A DNA stretch of 64,000 nt from Azolla caroliniana (lineage: Eukaryota > Polypodiophyta). Numbering within the stretch: position 1 is the stretch's first letter; each line of letters opens with the position of its first letter. Location of the stretch: the NCBI GenBank assembly GCA_043228905.1, contig JBHGNT010000005.1, positions 9,486,001-9,550,000 of the forward strand, in the 5' to 3' direction. Positions 29,168 through 40,376 of this stretch are shown piece by piece. Under the pieces are notes generated by a model, which saw only the letters and a list, made by a program, of their open reading frames with translations, was not told the DNA's origin and ran no database searches. A program made the translations under genes and the position numbers.

Positions 29168-30895
29168 TCACCCCCTCCGAACCGGCACATCCTTTGGTAT
29201 GAGCCGAAATTGTCGGAGCTCGTTATTCTCCATCCATAATATCAATGGGTCCTCACCCGCAGCTACTTCGGGGTTTTGTGGTGCCCTATTGACGCTGTGT
29301 TCGAGCTCCGTAATGCACTCTTGGGCCTTCTATAATTGGGCTTGAGTCAATTTGAATGTTCTCCACACGTTTTTATTCGTGCTAGCCATATCCTTGGCCC
29401 CCACACTAACTCTAACTAATTCTCGATGTACCTCGACCAGGGCCGCATTCAATGGAGGTAGTTCAATGCTCATACGCCGAATCCCCGCATTCCGTTGCCA
29501 GCCTACCTTGGCTAGAGGCCCTTCATCCTCACTTTCTGTTGTGCGTGTGAGCGCACGCTCAATCATCTGTTGTTCTGCGTGTTCCTCCGCCATTCTCTTC
29601 GATACCTTAATTTGTTGCGTTGCCAAAAATTCCATGAGTTCGTAAGTTGTTCCAAATTGTAGTAGCGCACCGATCTCATGGGTTGTATCCGGGATGTTCG
29701 GGTACTTTAGGACTTCGCTTTCCGCCATGAGTACGCATTTCCCACACTGTGGTTGAGCCGTAATGATAGGTCGTGGTTCCCGGATTATTTCTAAAGTGGT
29801 GTTGGGCTCCGTAGTTGCGGAACTGTTGACCAAGGCGGCCGTGTCTGTGTCCGCGGTTGTGTCTTTGTCTGCGGTTGTGTCTTTGACCAGTCCGCGCCCA
29901 TCTTTCCTGTTCAGCCTATGCTGTTTCGGCCTCGGGCTTTCCTGGCGTTGCTTGGCTTCCTGCTCCTGTGGGGCTTCCTCCCTGTTTTTCGGTCGTTCTT
30001 CCTATGTTGTTCACGTGATGGGCTGGGAAGGTTGTGGTTCATCTTCCCATTCCGTGGTAGCCAACTCTGCTAACCGCCGTTTTGCAGAACGTGGCGGCGG
30101 TGTGGATTTACTGGGTTGGGGTGCGGGCTGACCTCTGGGTGGGAATAGTATCGTCAGTTACTATTATATGATTAGCCTTAGCTTTTTGCCGCCCTGATAC
30201 GCGTGCAGGCCTTCCCGTAAAGTTGGTCCTGTAATTAGCCCCCAATCGACCACGCGCCCTTCGAAGGTATCAATGATGATGCTTGTCTTCTTCTTTGGCA
30301 TCCCATAGGCATTTACGTGCACGCATCCTACCTCCAGCAAGAACTTGGCTATTTCTCGAAAGAAGGGGTCAGGGATTTCCTTCATCCTATATGCTTTGGC
30401 GGACACCGAATATTCCCTGAAATATTTCTTCAAGGTTTCTGCAGGAGGGATGTCGAAATGTTTCTCCCCAATCGATGATAAGTCAAGCTTCTTCTGGATG
30501 GTAGCGTTGGTGACCGTGTCGATGTTTAGCTTCTTGGTAATTTCCAGGGCTTCAAGGTGAGCAGGTGCCTCGGCCACTTTGATGTATCCATCCAGTTTCT
30601 TTTTGTGGAGCCATCTACGCAAGGCAGCGGAAATAGTGATCGGCATCGTAGGTGGATGAGACTCGTGGGTAGTGGGTGAGGTTTGCTAGCTATGGCGGAC
30701 GTGGGCTTTGTGGTATGATGGGGAGTAAGGTGAGTGAGGAGAGCGACGAAAGAGAGGAGGGTTAAGGGCTGAAGATTGTTTTCTATACTGTGTAGAAAAC
30801 CTTCTTATGTCCTCTTTTTGTGGCCTAGGGTTCATTGGCTTGTGTGCCATCGTGGTGCCGCGTGTTCTTGCTCTAGAAGTTTGTGCATGCATCAA
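29168..30895 (-). pseudogene. Gypsy-D additional ORF between pol and 3' LTR, unrecognised
   Basis: One frame of about 576 codons from MMHAQTSRARTRG to VPVRRG, stop 1 bp before the LTR. Internal stops at about 30686, 30164-30158, two near 29990 and one at 29330; no other frame does better. Parts: basic Pro-rich N-terminus; a folded-looking block (30646-30167) with ISAALRRWLHKKKLDGYIK and EGRVVDWGLITG; a Pro/Gln/Glu/Lys-rich linker; a helical block (29833-29180) with TYELMEFLATQQIKVSKRM and LEHSVNRAPQNPEVAAGE. No transmembrane segment or signal peptide, so not an obvious env. Position matches the extra ORFs of Athila/Tat elements. Function unknown. Confidence 0.65.
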
Positions 30896-31081
30896 GTCCT
30901 TTTAATAGCGTCACTATCTTCTCCTCTTTTTTTTCTTTTTTTTCCCTTGTAACGGTTAAATACAATATTACTGTTACACTATAATACAGGTGGGTCCCTT
31001 TAATTAATCCATTGATTCTTCGGCCGTGTCTTTTACAGCGTGGAACGGGTTTGGTGGAGCCAGTCCCAGGTAGGGTTTCAA

Positions 31082-31765
31082 TTATAACCCATTCACCTTT
31101 TGTTGTAACACTTCTCCGGCCAGGGTGCCTAATTGAAACGTGCCATTTTCCGCACCAACTATCCAGTATGGCCCTGTCCAGCGGAATCTTAATTTACCTG
31201 GCATTTGCCTCATCCGTGTTTGAAAGACCAAGACTGCTTTGTCGACCGCAAAATCTTTTTCACGCGCATTTCGATGCCTGTCCACGAATGCTTTACGCCG
31301 ACGCTGCTCCTATTCCAATATGGCCATGTTGCGTACCTGTCTCTCGCCTAGTTCGAGCAGCTATTGTAGCCGTATTTGTTCGGACTTTTCTTTTGATAGC
31401 CAATCTCGTACCTGAATCCACAGATTGGGTACCTGAAATTCGACTGGCATTACAGCCTCCAGCCCAAATGTTAGCCTGAAAGACGTGGATTGTATGCTAG
31501 TCTTATAGTTGGTTCAATACGCCCATAACGCGTTGTGTAATTTGGTATCCTAGTCTGTTCTGTTCTCATTGACGATCTTTTTTAGTATGGTTTGTAACGT
31601 TTTGTTCGTGGATTCTGCTAAACCATTCGCCTGTGGATAATACAACGTGCTCTTCTTGTGGACAATGGCATAGTGTTGTGTCAGCTCCCGGATGACCGAA
31701 TTCAGAAAGTGGCTTCCTTGGTCGCTGATGAGCTCGATACGGCAGCCAAAACGACACCAGATGTT
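31082..31765 (-). pseudogene. Gypsy-D integrase, C-terminal part
   Basis: FGCRIELISDQGSHFLNSVI (second catalytic Asp), YYPQANGLAESTNKTLQTIL (catalytic Glu) at about 31760-31550, then through shifts to KLRFRWTGPYWIVGAENGTF at about 31200, the C-terminal beta-barrel. Separated from the N-terminal half by the solo LTR. Confidence 0.85.
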
Positions 31766-32591
31766 TGTTGGGAGACAGGTCCCTCCGGATGGGAAGGGAG
31801 AAGAACAGTGCTGATAAGAAAACTCGGTCGAGGCTGATAGGCCGAGGCCGAAACCGGATGAGGAGTACCTGGCTACGGAGAGCCGGATAGTGCAGACCCG
31901 GTGAAGACCGGATGAGGAGTACCCGGCTACGGAGAGCCGGATGGTGCAGACCCAGTGAAGACCGGATGAGGAGTACCCGGCTACAGAGAGCCGGATGGTG
32001 CAGACCCGGTGAAGACCGGATAAGGAGTACCCGGCTACGGAGAGCCGGATGGTGCAGACCCGGTGAGAACCAGATGAGGAGTATCCGGCTACGGAGAGCC
32101 GGATGGTGCAGACCCGGTGAGGAATGCTCACCGAATGAAGAGACATATTCGTAAATATGTTTCTGAGAGTCCATCGAGGCTATATTTTTAAATAGCCGAA
32201 AAGTCATATTAGTATAAATATGACTTAGGGCAAACTTTTAGACTGTTGTTGTTGTCATTCTTGTTGGTGCTAGAAAAGAGAGAGCGCGTAACTGTGTACA
32301 GTGAGAAAGAGAGAGAAAGAGGTCGTTGCCTCTGTTGTAACCGCCGCCTGTGGCGAAGATCGTGAGCACGAGGTCGTTGCCTCCGTGAACTCACTATTGT
32401 ACATACTAACATAGTGATAGTTTGCAGCCTGTGGGCTACTGTGGTTTTTCCCCTAGTTTGGGGTTTTCCACGTTAAACATCCTGTGTACACCTCTCTTCT
32501 TTGTGTCGTGTTTTATTTCCCGTTTTCTGTGTATGATTCTAAGCTCGGTTGTGGCCGAGCGTTGCGCATAAGGAGCGTTTAGTTCCTGTCA
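31766..32591 (+). repeat. Solo LTR of the Copia-D family
   Basis: TGTTGGGAGACAGG...TTCCTGTCA, 826 bp, flanked by ATGTT on both sides (31761-31765 and 32592-32596). It cuts the Gypsy-D integrase between FLYENI and CRFGC. Contains five copies of a ~54-bp unit (about 31853-32125, core CGGATGAGGAGTACCCGGC), more than in the Copia-D LTRs. Confidence 0.92.
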
Positions 32592-33661
32592 ATGTTCTCG
32601 TAAAGAAATTTCGCCGTCACTACCACGGTATTTTCTCGTAGTGCTTTCACTTCCACCCACTTGGTGCGATAATCAGTTGCCACCAGTATATATATATTGC
32701 CAGTCCTTGTTGCTGCCGGTGTAAACGGCCCCATGAAATCAAGTCCCCATTTCTGGAATGGATCCAACGGCAACACTGGTTGATGTGGCATCCTTACGGC
32801 CTTCGTGGGTTGGCCCATCCATTGACACAAATCTCATTGTTTGTAATATTCATACGCATCCTTTTGCGTAGACGGCCACCATAGGTTGGCTTGCCAGACT
32901 TTACAAACCGTAACATCGCCCGCGTAGTATCCTCCTGTCCTACCACAGTGAGCTTCTCATAAAACTGCTTCCTTCTCATCCTGGCGTATTCCGTGTCGCC
33001 AGATTCCGTCGCTGCCCTTGTGATACGGGACCCCTTCGACCAAACAGAAGTTATGACTTCGGATGGCCAATCGTTTCTTCTCGTCCGTCCTTAATTGCAG
33101 CGGTGGTAATCCCATGGTCAGAAAGTATGTCATCTCCATCAACCAACAATCTGGAAAAGTTTTTTCCGTACACATCGCTATAGTTGCGATCTGCAGGATG
33201 TCCGCATCAGGACAGTCGTCGTCATCCTTTCGCACCATTTCTCCATTATTTATCTTGCTTAAGAAATCCGCTACAACGTGTTGCATACCAAGTCGATGTT
33301 GTATAACAAAGTCGAACTCCTGGGGCAACAACATCCATCTAGCCAATTTTCTTGTCAGTGCCTACTTCCCCACCAGGTATAGCAATGTCGTATGGTCCAC
33401 GTGAAACGTAAATTTCCGCCCCAGCAGATAATGTCGAAATTTATTGATGTTGTATATCATACCCAACGCTTCTCGTTCCATTGTGGAGTAGTTACACTCA
33501 GCCTGTGATAGCTTCCTACTGGCGTAGTACACTAGTTTGTTCCAATTTGGCTCCGTGAGCTGCATCAACGCACTACCTATTGCTATGTCTGAGGCGTCCA
33601 CAAAAACGTGAAATGGTTTCCCCCAATCTGGTGGTTGTACGACTAGTGCTTGAGTCACCAT
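32592..33661 (-). pseudogene. Gypsy-D RNase H and integrase N-terminal half
   Basis: RNase H: FHVFVDASDIAIGSALMQL, SQAECNYSTMEREALGMIY, FHVDHTTLLYLVGK (stop), then the tether to integrase. Zinc domain only in traces (YEKLTVVGQEDTTRAMLRF), core start [16 protein letters not shown] with first catalytic Asp and [18 protein letters not shown]. At least two stops and two shifts. Confidence 0.85.
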
Positions 33662-33778
33662 TATTTTAAGCGCGTCCTACGCTCTTTCTTTAGTTGCCGT
33701 CCATTTGAAAGGTGTACAGTGGACGGTGGCATGTAAAGGTGTGGCGAAATCCGCCAAATATCATAACATACAACTATG

Positions 33779-34693
33779 CTAGCGTATTTGTCCCAGAAAA
33801 CGGCTGAGTGCTTTGGCAGTTTTCGGGGTTTTTGCTTGAATGATCGCGGAAATTTTATTAGGATCCACCGCTATCCCCTCCTTGCTGACAATGTGCCCGA
33901 GGAGGGCTCCACTTGTGACGCCGAATGCGCATTTGGCTGGATTCAAGCTTAAGTGTGAAGCCCGGCAACGCTCCAGACACAGTCGTAAATGACTCAGATG
34001 GTCGGATGTCCCATACACCGCGAAATCGTCCAAAAAGACTTGCATGAAGGCGGGTATGTATTCCCCAAAAATTTCCGTAATTGTCCGTTGGAATGTAGCA
34101 AGCGCCGTCTTTAACCCAAACATCACGACTACCACAACATAAACTCCCCAGTCAGTGACAAACGTCGTCTTCTCTTGGTCGTCAGGATGCATGCGTACTT
34201 GATTGTATCCACTAAAGCCCTCTAGAAAACTGTACATGTCATGCCCTGCGACTGTGTCCAGTACGCTGTCGGTGAAAGGTAAAGCAAATGCATATGTAAT
34301 AGTTATGACGTTCAATTTTCGATAGTCCATGCAAACGCGGATTTTTCCATTTTTCTTCGGGACTACGACTATCGGGCTCAGCCACGTAGCTTGCGTGACT
34401 AGTCGAATGAATCCAGCCTTGAGAAGTTTGTCAATTTCTTCTTTTACGCGAGCCGCGTAATTTGGATTCATTTGGTATCGACATTGCTGAACAGGTTTCG
34501 TGTTAGTAGCTAAGTTGATCTTATGCTGGTAGAATTTTGGATCCAATCCCTTCATGTCGTCATGGGACCAAGCGAACACATCTTTATATTCCTTGAGCAG
34601 AGCTAACATCGCCTCTTTCTGATCCGGTAGTAAGTATTTTGCGATGGAGAGTAATCGGGGATCCGTTATCGTTCCTACGTTAACTTCTTCCAA
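33779..34693 (-). CDS. Gypsy-D reverse transcriptase
   Basis: 304 uninterrupted codons: WLSPIVVVPKKNGKIRVCMD, YRKLNVITITYAFALPF, YSFLEGFSGYNQVRMHP, MFGLKTALATFQRTI, catalytic VFLDDFAVYG, and GHIVSKEGIAVDPNKI. The first catalytic Asp (usually FLDGFSGYNQ) is Glu here, which probably inactivates the enzyme. Typical of the Athila/Tat branch. Confidence 0.9.
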   Translation of the reverse strand: MEEVNVGTITDPRLLSIAKYLLPDQKEAMLALLKEYKDVFAWSHDDMKGLDPKFYQHKINLATNTKPVQQCRYQMNPNYAARVKEEIDKLLKAGFIRLVTQATWLSPIVVVPKKNGKIRVCMDYRKLNVITITYAFALPFTDSVLDTVAGHDMYSFLEGFSGYNQVRMHPDDQEKTTFVTDWGVYVVVVVMFGLKTALATFQRTITEIFGEYIPAFMQVFLDDFAVYGTSDHLSHLRLCLERCRASHLSLNPAKCAFGVTSGALLGHIVSKEGIAVDPNKISAIIQAKTPKTAKALSRFLGQIR

Positions 34694-35557
34694 CGCTGAG
34701 GCAGTGACTCATCATGAAATTTCCATTTCTTTCTCAAACGCGGCCTGTGCTCGGTTTAATTCCATTATCGACTCTGGGTCTGGTTCATAAGCCTCTTTGT
34801 GAAGTGTAGTGGGAGTAGCGTAATCTGCCATGGTTTCTATTACGTCAAAAGGGGCAAGCTTCCCATTCCGAGATTCCTAACTGTTCACATGTCTTTGCAC
34901 TAATCACATTAACACCAAAGCCCCCGTCGATTATACAGCCTGTTATTTCCTTGTCGTTGGTGATCCACCATTGTTGGTCCGGCGCTAGTTTTGGCAAAAT
35001 TTGCTGACATTTATACCAAGCCTACCTATTATGCGATCTTCTACGGCCTGGCGAAATCGTGGAACTAGTTGAAGGAGTTTTTCCATGGTCATTGTTATTT
35101 CATAGCCTACCAGTGCCTGCCATATGGGGTCCGGGGATATTATGTTTTCTTCTATCGGCCCAACATTGTTTGCGGACTCCTGCCACGTGTGCGTCGTATT
35201 GGCTGCATTTGCTTTTTCTATCCATGCTTGGGCCGCTTTGCGTACATCATCTTGTGTAGCTAGTCAACATTCTTTGTTTGTTGCCGTATCGTGACCTCCT
35301 GAATTTCCGTCGTAATCGTATTTACGGTAGGCCCTTTGCCCTTGCACAGTGGACATTGAGTTGCGTAATGTCCAGGTTGTTGGCAGACAAAACAATGTAC
35401 ATTGAACTCTCCTTTCTCTGCAGCTGGCGGCGTATTCCTATCCCCAAGTGTCGTTTGCTCCTCCTGGAATTCCGGGGTGTTTGCGGTTGGTCCCTGCATG
35501 ACTCCTGGCGCCGGTCATCCTCCGAACTTTCGTCGTAACGTTGTTGGTCCCTATACT
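34694..35557 (-). pseudogene. Gypsy-D gag C-terminus and protease region, eroded
   Basis: CCHC knuckle HCFVCQQPGHYATQCPLCKG at about 35418-35360, preceded by an acidic stretch. The region to RT shows many stops; traces such as EKLLQLVPRFRQAVEDRIIG and ATPTTLHKEAYEPDPESIME, but no clear DSG protease motif. Cut at 35557 by Copia-D. Confidence 0.65.
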
Positions 35558-36240
35558 TGTTAGGAAATAGGTCCCTCCGGATGGGAAGTGAGAAGAACAG
35601 TGTTGATGAGCAACTCGGCCGAGGCCAAATCTGGATGTGGAGTACCCGGCAACAGAAGACCCGGTGAGAACCGGATGTGGAGTACTCGGCAACGGAAGAC
35701 CCGGTGAGAACCGGATGACAAGTACCCGGCAAGGAAGACCCGATGAGAACCGGATATTGTAGGCCCGGTGAGAACCTCTCATCGGATGGAAGGGACATAT
35801 ATGTAAATATGTTCCAGAGAGCCCAATGGGGCTATATTTGTAAATGGCCCGAAAGTCATATTAGTATAAATAGGACCTAGGGCAAACTTAATAGTTATGA
35901 TGATAGAGTTATTGGTCTAACCTCTATACAGTGCGTAAGAGAGAGAGAGAGAGAGCGATATACAGAGATTGTGTCTCTGTTGTAACCGCCGCTAGGCGAA
36001 GATTGTGAGCAAGAGGTCGTTGCCTCTGTGCTCCCTGTTGTATTACTTTACAGAGTGATAGTTTGGAGTCTGTGGACTCCCGTGGTTTTCTCCCTCTCAA
36101 GGTTTCCCACGTTAATATCCTATGTATTCTCTTTATGTTTTGTCGACTTACCTCCATTCCCATTTCGTCTGTGTTTTGATTGTCATCAAGTGATCTATGC
36201 TTCGGTTGTGGCCGGAGATTAATCCGCGTATTCCATGTCA
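35558..36240 (+). repeat. Copia-D 5' LTR and primer site
   Basis: TGTTAGGAAATAGG...TTCCATGTCA, 683 bp, with about four imperfect repeats (35630-35780) of the unit that is expanded in the solo LTR. The iMet-like primer site TTGTTATCAGAGTG follows at 36243-36256 (one change from TGGTATCAGAG). A GA tract lies at about 35939-35954. Confidence 0.9.
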
Positions 36241-36271
36241 AATTGTTATCAGAGTGAAATGACACAGAAAA

Positions 36272-37213
36272 ATGGACGATTCGTTGGGAGGCATGTTCAA
36301 GCTCACTGGCTCCAATTACTCTGTGTGGAAGTCGAAGATGAGGGACATGCTCATGGTTAAAGATCTTTGCTTGCAGGTTCAGTTCGAGGACAAGAGACCG
36401 AACAAAATTGATGCCACGATATGGGAGGTGATGCACATGAAGACAACGGCGTACATACGGTGCTTCATCGACATGAGTCTATACAACAACTTCAATGAAG
36501 AGAGTAAGGCTCATGAGCTCTGGGAGAAGATCGGCATTATGTTTTAGAACAAAAATGTTGTTAATCAGGTTTCGGTATTTCGGAAGCTAGTAAGACTCCG
36601 GTACCAAGATGGCTCCAGCATGGCGGAGCACATGAATGCCTTCTAGGGGCTGATCCACCAGGCAACATCATTGGAAGTACCTCTCGCCAATGAGGTACTA
36701 GCACTGCTCCTGCTTGGTTCCCTCCCAAATAGCTGGGAGACATTGGTTGTCACTTTGGGCAACGCCAGGCCGGAAGGGAAACGGTTATCCCTAGTAAGAG
36801 TTAAGTCGAGCTTGCTAGATGAGGAGGCGCGTCGGAAAGACAAGGACACGAACTCCGACTCCAAAGTGCTCATTACCGAATTGGAACGTGGAAGACAAAG
36901 GAACCGTAGTCCCCAGAACCGGGAAACGTCGGGGACACGGTCAAAGTCAAGGGGGAGGCCTGCCTGCTTCTATTGCGGCAAGCCAGGACACTTCCAAAAG
37001 AACTGTTGGCACTTCCGAAAAGACAAGGAAACCGATGGTACCGATTCTAAGCGGACACCGAACCGGAACGGTAAAGACCGGAGGGGAATGGACCGGAAGG
37101 GAACGACGGCAATCACGGCAAGTGAAGAAGAGTTGATGCTCATCACCGATGAGAGTGAGTTGAACCTTGCCGGTGACGAGACAACGTGGGTTGAACCTTA
37201 CCCCGGACCGTAA
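36272..37213 (+). pseudogene. Copia-D gag
   Basis: MDDSLGGMFKLTGSNYSVWK is a typical Copia Gag start; one frame with TAG at 36545 and 36644, both at positions where Gln fits. CCHC knuckle CFYCGKPGHFQKNCW at about 36964-37008. The frame ends where the protease active site should begin: TTWV is followed almost at once by the LTPDRKYFSSY segment in another frame, so the DSG motif is deleted. Confidence 0.88.
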
Positions 37214-38738
37214 ATACTTCTCATCCTACACAATCGGTGATCACGGTTGTGTCTGGATAGGGAATGAAGGTACATGCCAAATTATCGGCATAGGAGATGT
37301 GTGGTTGACAACACCAACCGGATGCAAGTTGTTGTTGAAGGATGTCTGACACGTTCCGGAGGTTCGACTGAACCTGATATCAGCCGGTCGGCTAGATGAT
37401 GAAGGCTACACGGGTAGTATCCGGAACGGAGTCATGAAATTCAGCAAAGGGAGCCTGATAGTGGCTCGGGCCCGTAAGATCAACATGTTGTACCTTATGC
37501 ATGCCCGGTTATGCCCGGAAGAAGTGAACGTGGCTTCCGACACTACCGATGAGCTGTGGCACAAGAGACTATGTCACATGAGCGTGAAGGGGATGAAGAG
37601 GCTTGCCGATGACAACCTCATTCCAGTGAAGAACGTGCATCTTGAGAGGTGCACCAACTACCTAGCCGGTAAGCGAAACCGGACCTCCTTCCGATCAAGG
37701 CCATCGATGAGACGTAATGCACCATTGGAATTGGTGCATACATATGTGTGTCAAGTGGACACGAAGTCCCATGCCGGAGCGCTGTACTTCGTGACGTTCA
37801 TAGATGACCATAGCAAGAGGCTGTGGGCCACACCATTGAAGACGAAGGATCAGGTATTATCCGTCTTCAAGGAGCTCCACGCAAGAGTGGAAAGAGAAAC
37901 CAGACGGAAGCTGAAGGCGGTTCGAGCAGATAACGGAGGAGAATATCGGGGGCAGTTCGAGGAGTACTGCCGCTCGAAGGGAATCTGGCTCGAATTTACC
38001 GTGTTGAAGACACCGGAACTAAACGGGCTAGCCAAGAGGATGAACCGGACCATAATGGAGAGGGTCCGGAATATGCTAGCACATGCTAAACTACCCAAGA
38101 CGTTTTGGGCTGAGGCACTGTCGACAACGACGTATGTGATAAACAGATCACCCTCAGTGCCCTTGGATGGAGACACGCCGCAAAAGGTGTGGACCGGTAA
38201 GGAAGTGTCCTACCAACATTTGAAGGTGTTCGGGTGTCTCACGTATGTGCATGTTGATAAGGACCGGACAGGAAAGTTGGATCCAAAGACCTGGCCATGC
38301 ATATTCCTTAGATACGGCGATGATGAGTTCGGCTATCGAGTGTGGGATCCGATTGACAAGAATGTTTTCCGGAGCTGAGATATTATCTTCATGGAGGACA
38401 AGACTCTTGCCGACTGGGAGTCAGAGAAGAAGATAATGAACTTCGATGAGATTTGGACCCACCCAGCTAAGAGACGGTTGACACTTGAGGAACCAGCCGG
38501 TTACGGTGTGGATACCGAACTGGCAAAAGAAGAAGTAGAGGAAGTTGAAACCGAAACCGGCCAAGACCCCGAATTGGATTCGGATGAAGAACAAATAAAG
38601 GAGCCGGTTGCCGAAAGCCAAAGACAGAGATATCCTCTCAGAGAGAGAAGGGCCCCCCAAAGATTTCCAGATGCAGAGCATGTGCTGCTGACCGATGAGG
38701 GGGAGCTGGAAAACTTTGAAGAAGCGAAGGATGACACC
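37214..38738 (+). pseudogene. Copia-D protease end and integrase
   Basis: One frame from LTPDRKYFSSYTIGDHG to the Gypsy-E insertion, with TGA at 37347 and 38376, both where Arg is expected (DVRHVPEV, FRSRDIIF). Three damaging changes: zinc ligand Cys to Tyr (CTNYLAG), first catalytic Asp to Tyr (LVHTYVCQV), and loss of the protease motif. The second Asp (RADNGGEY) and Glu (TPELNGLAKR) remain. An acidic linker precedes the junction at FEEAKDDT. Confidence 0.9.
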
Positions 38739-38753
38739 TATCATGATATGGCA

Positions 38754-38810
38754 AGACTCGAACCCATGACCTTATGCTATATGGGTCGAGCTCTTGACCA
38801 TTAGATTATA
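38754..38810 (-). other. Antisense tRNA-like module in Gypsy-E LTR
   Basis: Minus strand TATAATCTAATGGTCAAGAG (A box) and GGGTTCGAGTCT (B box). Second copy at 43969-44025. Confidence 0.6.
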
Positions 38811-38884
38811 CATTGTAATACATAGAATATTATTTTCATTTATGTTTTATTATAGAAAATTGATGTATATTCTAGATTTCTCTA

Positions 38885-38940
38885 GAACATTCTAGAAACT
38901 TCAGGAGTATTCCTTAGAACACTATAAAAGGAGGCACAAG
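38885..38940 (+). promoter_or_regulatory. HSE array and TATA box, Gypsy-E 5' LTR
   Basis: GAAcaTTCtaGAAacTTC (38885-38902) is a perfect four-unit heat-shock element, 31 bp upstream of TATAAAAG (38933). The same array is at 44100-44117 in the 3' LTR. Confidence 0.72.
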
Positions 38941-39244
38941 GCATTATTTCGAACCAAATCGGTTCAACGCCAGTCTTAAGCCTCCTAGTTACTATACATT
39001 TTCTTCACATAATATATATCTTTTCTTATCATCACTCTCTCTCTCTCTCTCGATCTCTCTCTCCCTCCCTCTCACTCACTCTTTCCTTCTCTCGAGAGTT
39101 CTTCACCTCTCTTAGTACTAATACTTCTTTTAGTACTAAGTCCTTCTCTGTCTTAGTACTGTTCCTGACAGTTTGAACCGATTTGCCCTACCTTCTGTCT
39201 CTCTCATTTCCTACTAATCTCTTATTCCTCTTTTCTTTCATCCC

Positions 39245-40231
39245 ATGGTCACTGTTAGCACTGAAGAATATCAATTTGTTTTCTCGGAATTTCAATGCTT
39301 GAAAGAGAAGTTCCATGCTTTGGAACAAGAAAACCAACGGTTGCTGGGGGATCTTCAACAAATCTCCTTAGAAAAGCAGCAAACGCAACAACAGCATGGG
39401 GAACTTGCGTTACGCATGCAACAACTCGAAGCAACCATCGTAGCGATGCGACAACAAGGGCCCGGAACACAAGGGATTCATAAAGAACCCAAGATTGGCC
39501 TTCCCACGAAGTTCGATGGAACGCGATCGCAATTTAGAGGGTTCCTTAACCAGGTACGATTAGTTATTCAAATGAATCCTTCCCGGTATCCCACTGATGC
39601 ATCACGAGTGGGTTTAGTAGGCACTTTGTTAAGTGGCTCAGCGTTGGCATGGTTCGCTCCAATATTAGAAAAGGAATCTCCATTACTCAACAATTTTGAA
39701 GATTTTCTAGGTGAGTTTAAAGCATGTTTCGGAGATACTGACAGCATCAAGACCGCAATCAACAAAATTCGGCGATTACGCCAAGGTGACCGTCCAGCCT
39801 CCGCATACGCTGCAGATTTTCGCCTACTCGCCGCCGATATCCCTTGGGATGATCAAGCATTGATGGAGAAATTCCGTTATGGGTTACGCAACGATGTCAA
39901 GGATTTACTCTTGACCTTCCCCGAAGAGCCAAAGTCCTTAACAGAAGCAATCAGTCGTGCGGTGAGATGTGACAACCGCCTCTTTGAGCGACGTTCGAAA
40001 CGACAGCTACAGATGCCGAGGGCAAGATCAGAGCCCACCTACGCCTCAGTGGTAGCAAGACCTTTTCCGTGGTAGCGAATACTCCGACTCCGATGGAGAT
40101 TGACACTACACGTCGTCGAGGGCCATTATCCGAAGAAGAAAAGCAGCGACACCGTACAAATCGACTATGTCTTTACTGTGGTGGACCAGGACATATTGCA
40201 ATAAATTGCCCCCATAGGCCAAGAAGATAGG
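39245..40231 (+). pseudogene. Gypsy-E gag
   Basis: Starts MVTVSTEEYQFVFSEFQCLK, with a short Gln-rich coiled coil (residues 10-70), then the Retrotrans_gag capsid region (GLPTKFDGTRSQFRGFLNQV, SGSALAWFAPILEKE, FRYGLRNDVKDLLLTFPEEP). After residue about 272 a frameshift near 40060 leads to the CCHC knuckle [14 protein letters not shown] (about 40168-40209). Intact apart from that shift. Confidence 0.9.
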
Positions 40232-40376
40232 TAAACCAAATAGTCGTTAGTTCTAATTGTACTAAACCCGAGTCTATTTCAGTAGGGATATCTGATAGTC
40301 CTAATAGTACTAATAGCCCAGATCTAGTGAACAGATTTGATGTCCTTAGTCAGTTAGAAGAAGAGTTAAACGACTA

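Larger units (their letters stand above)
38739..39170 (+). repeat. Gypsy-E 5' LTR
   Basis: Starts TATCATGATATGG where the 3' LTR has TGTCATG, so the invariant TG is mutated to TA. Ends GTTCCTGACA. Contains CT tracts (39031-39062). No standard iMet primer site follows; the bases after the LTR are GTTTGAACCGATTTGCCC. Confidence 0.92.

Noticed and set aside
29168-30895. Envelope gene of a plant retrovirus-like element
   Set aside because: Right position, but no signal peptide, transmembrane helix or Cys pattern; left as unrecognised ORF.
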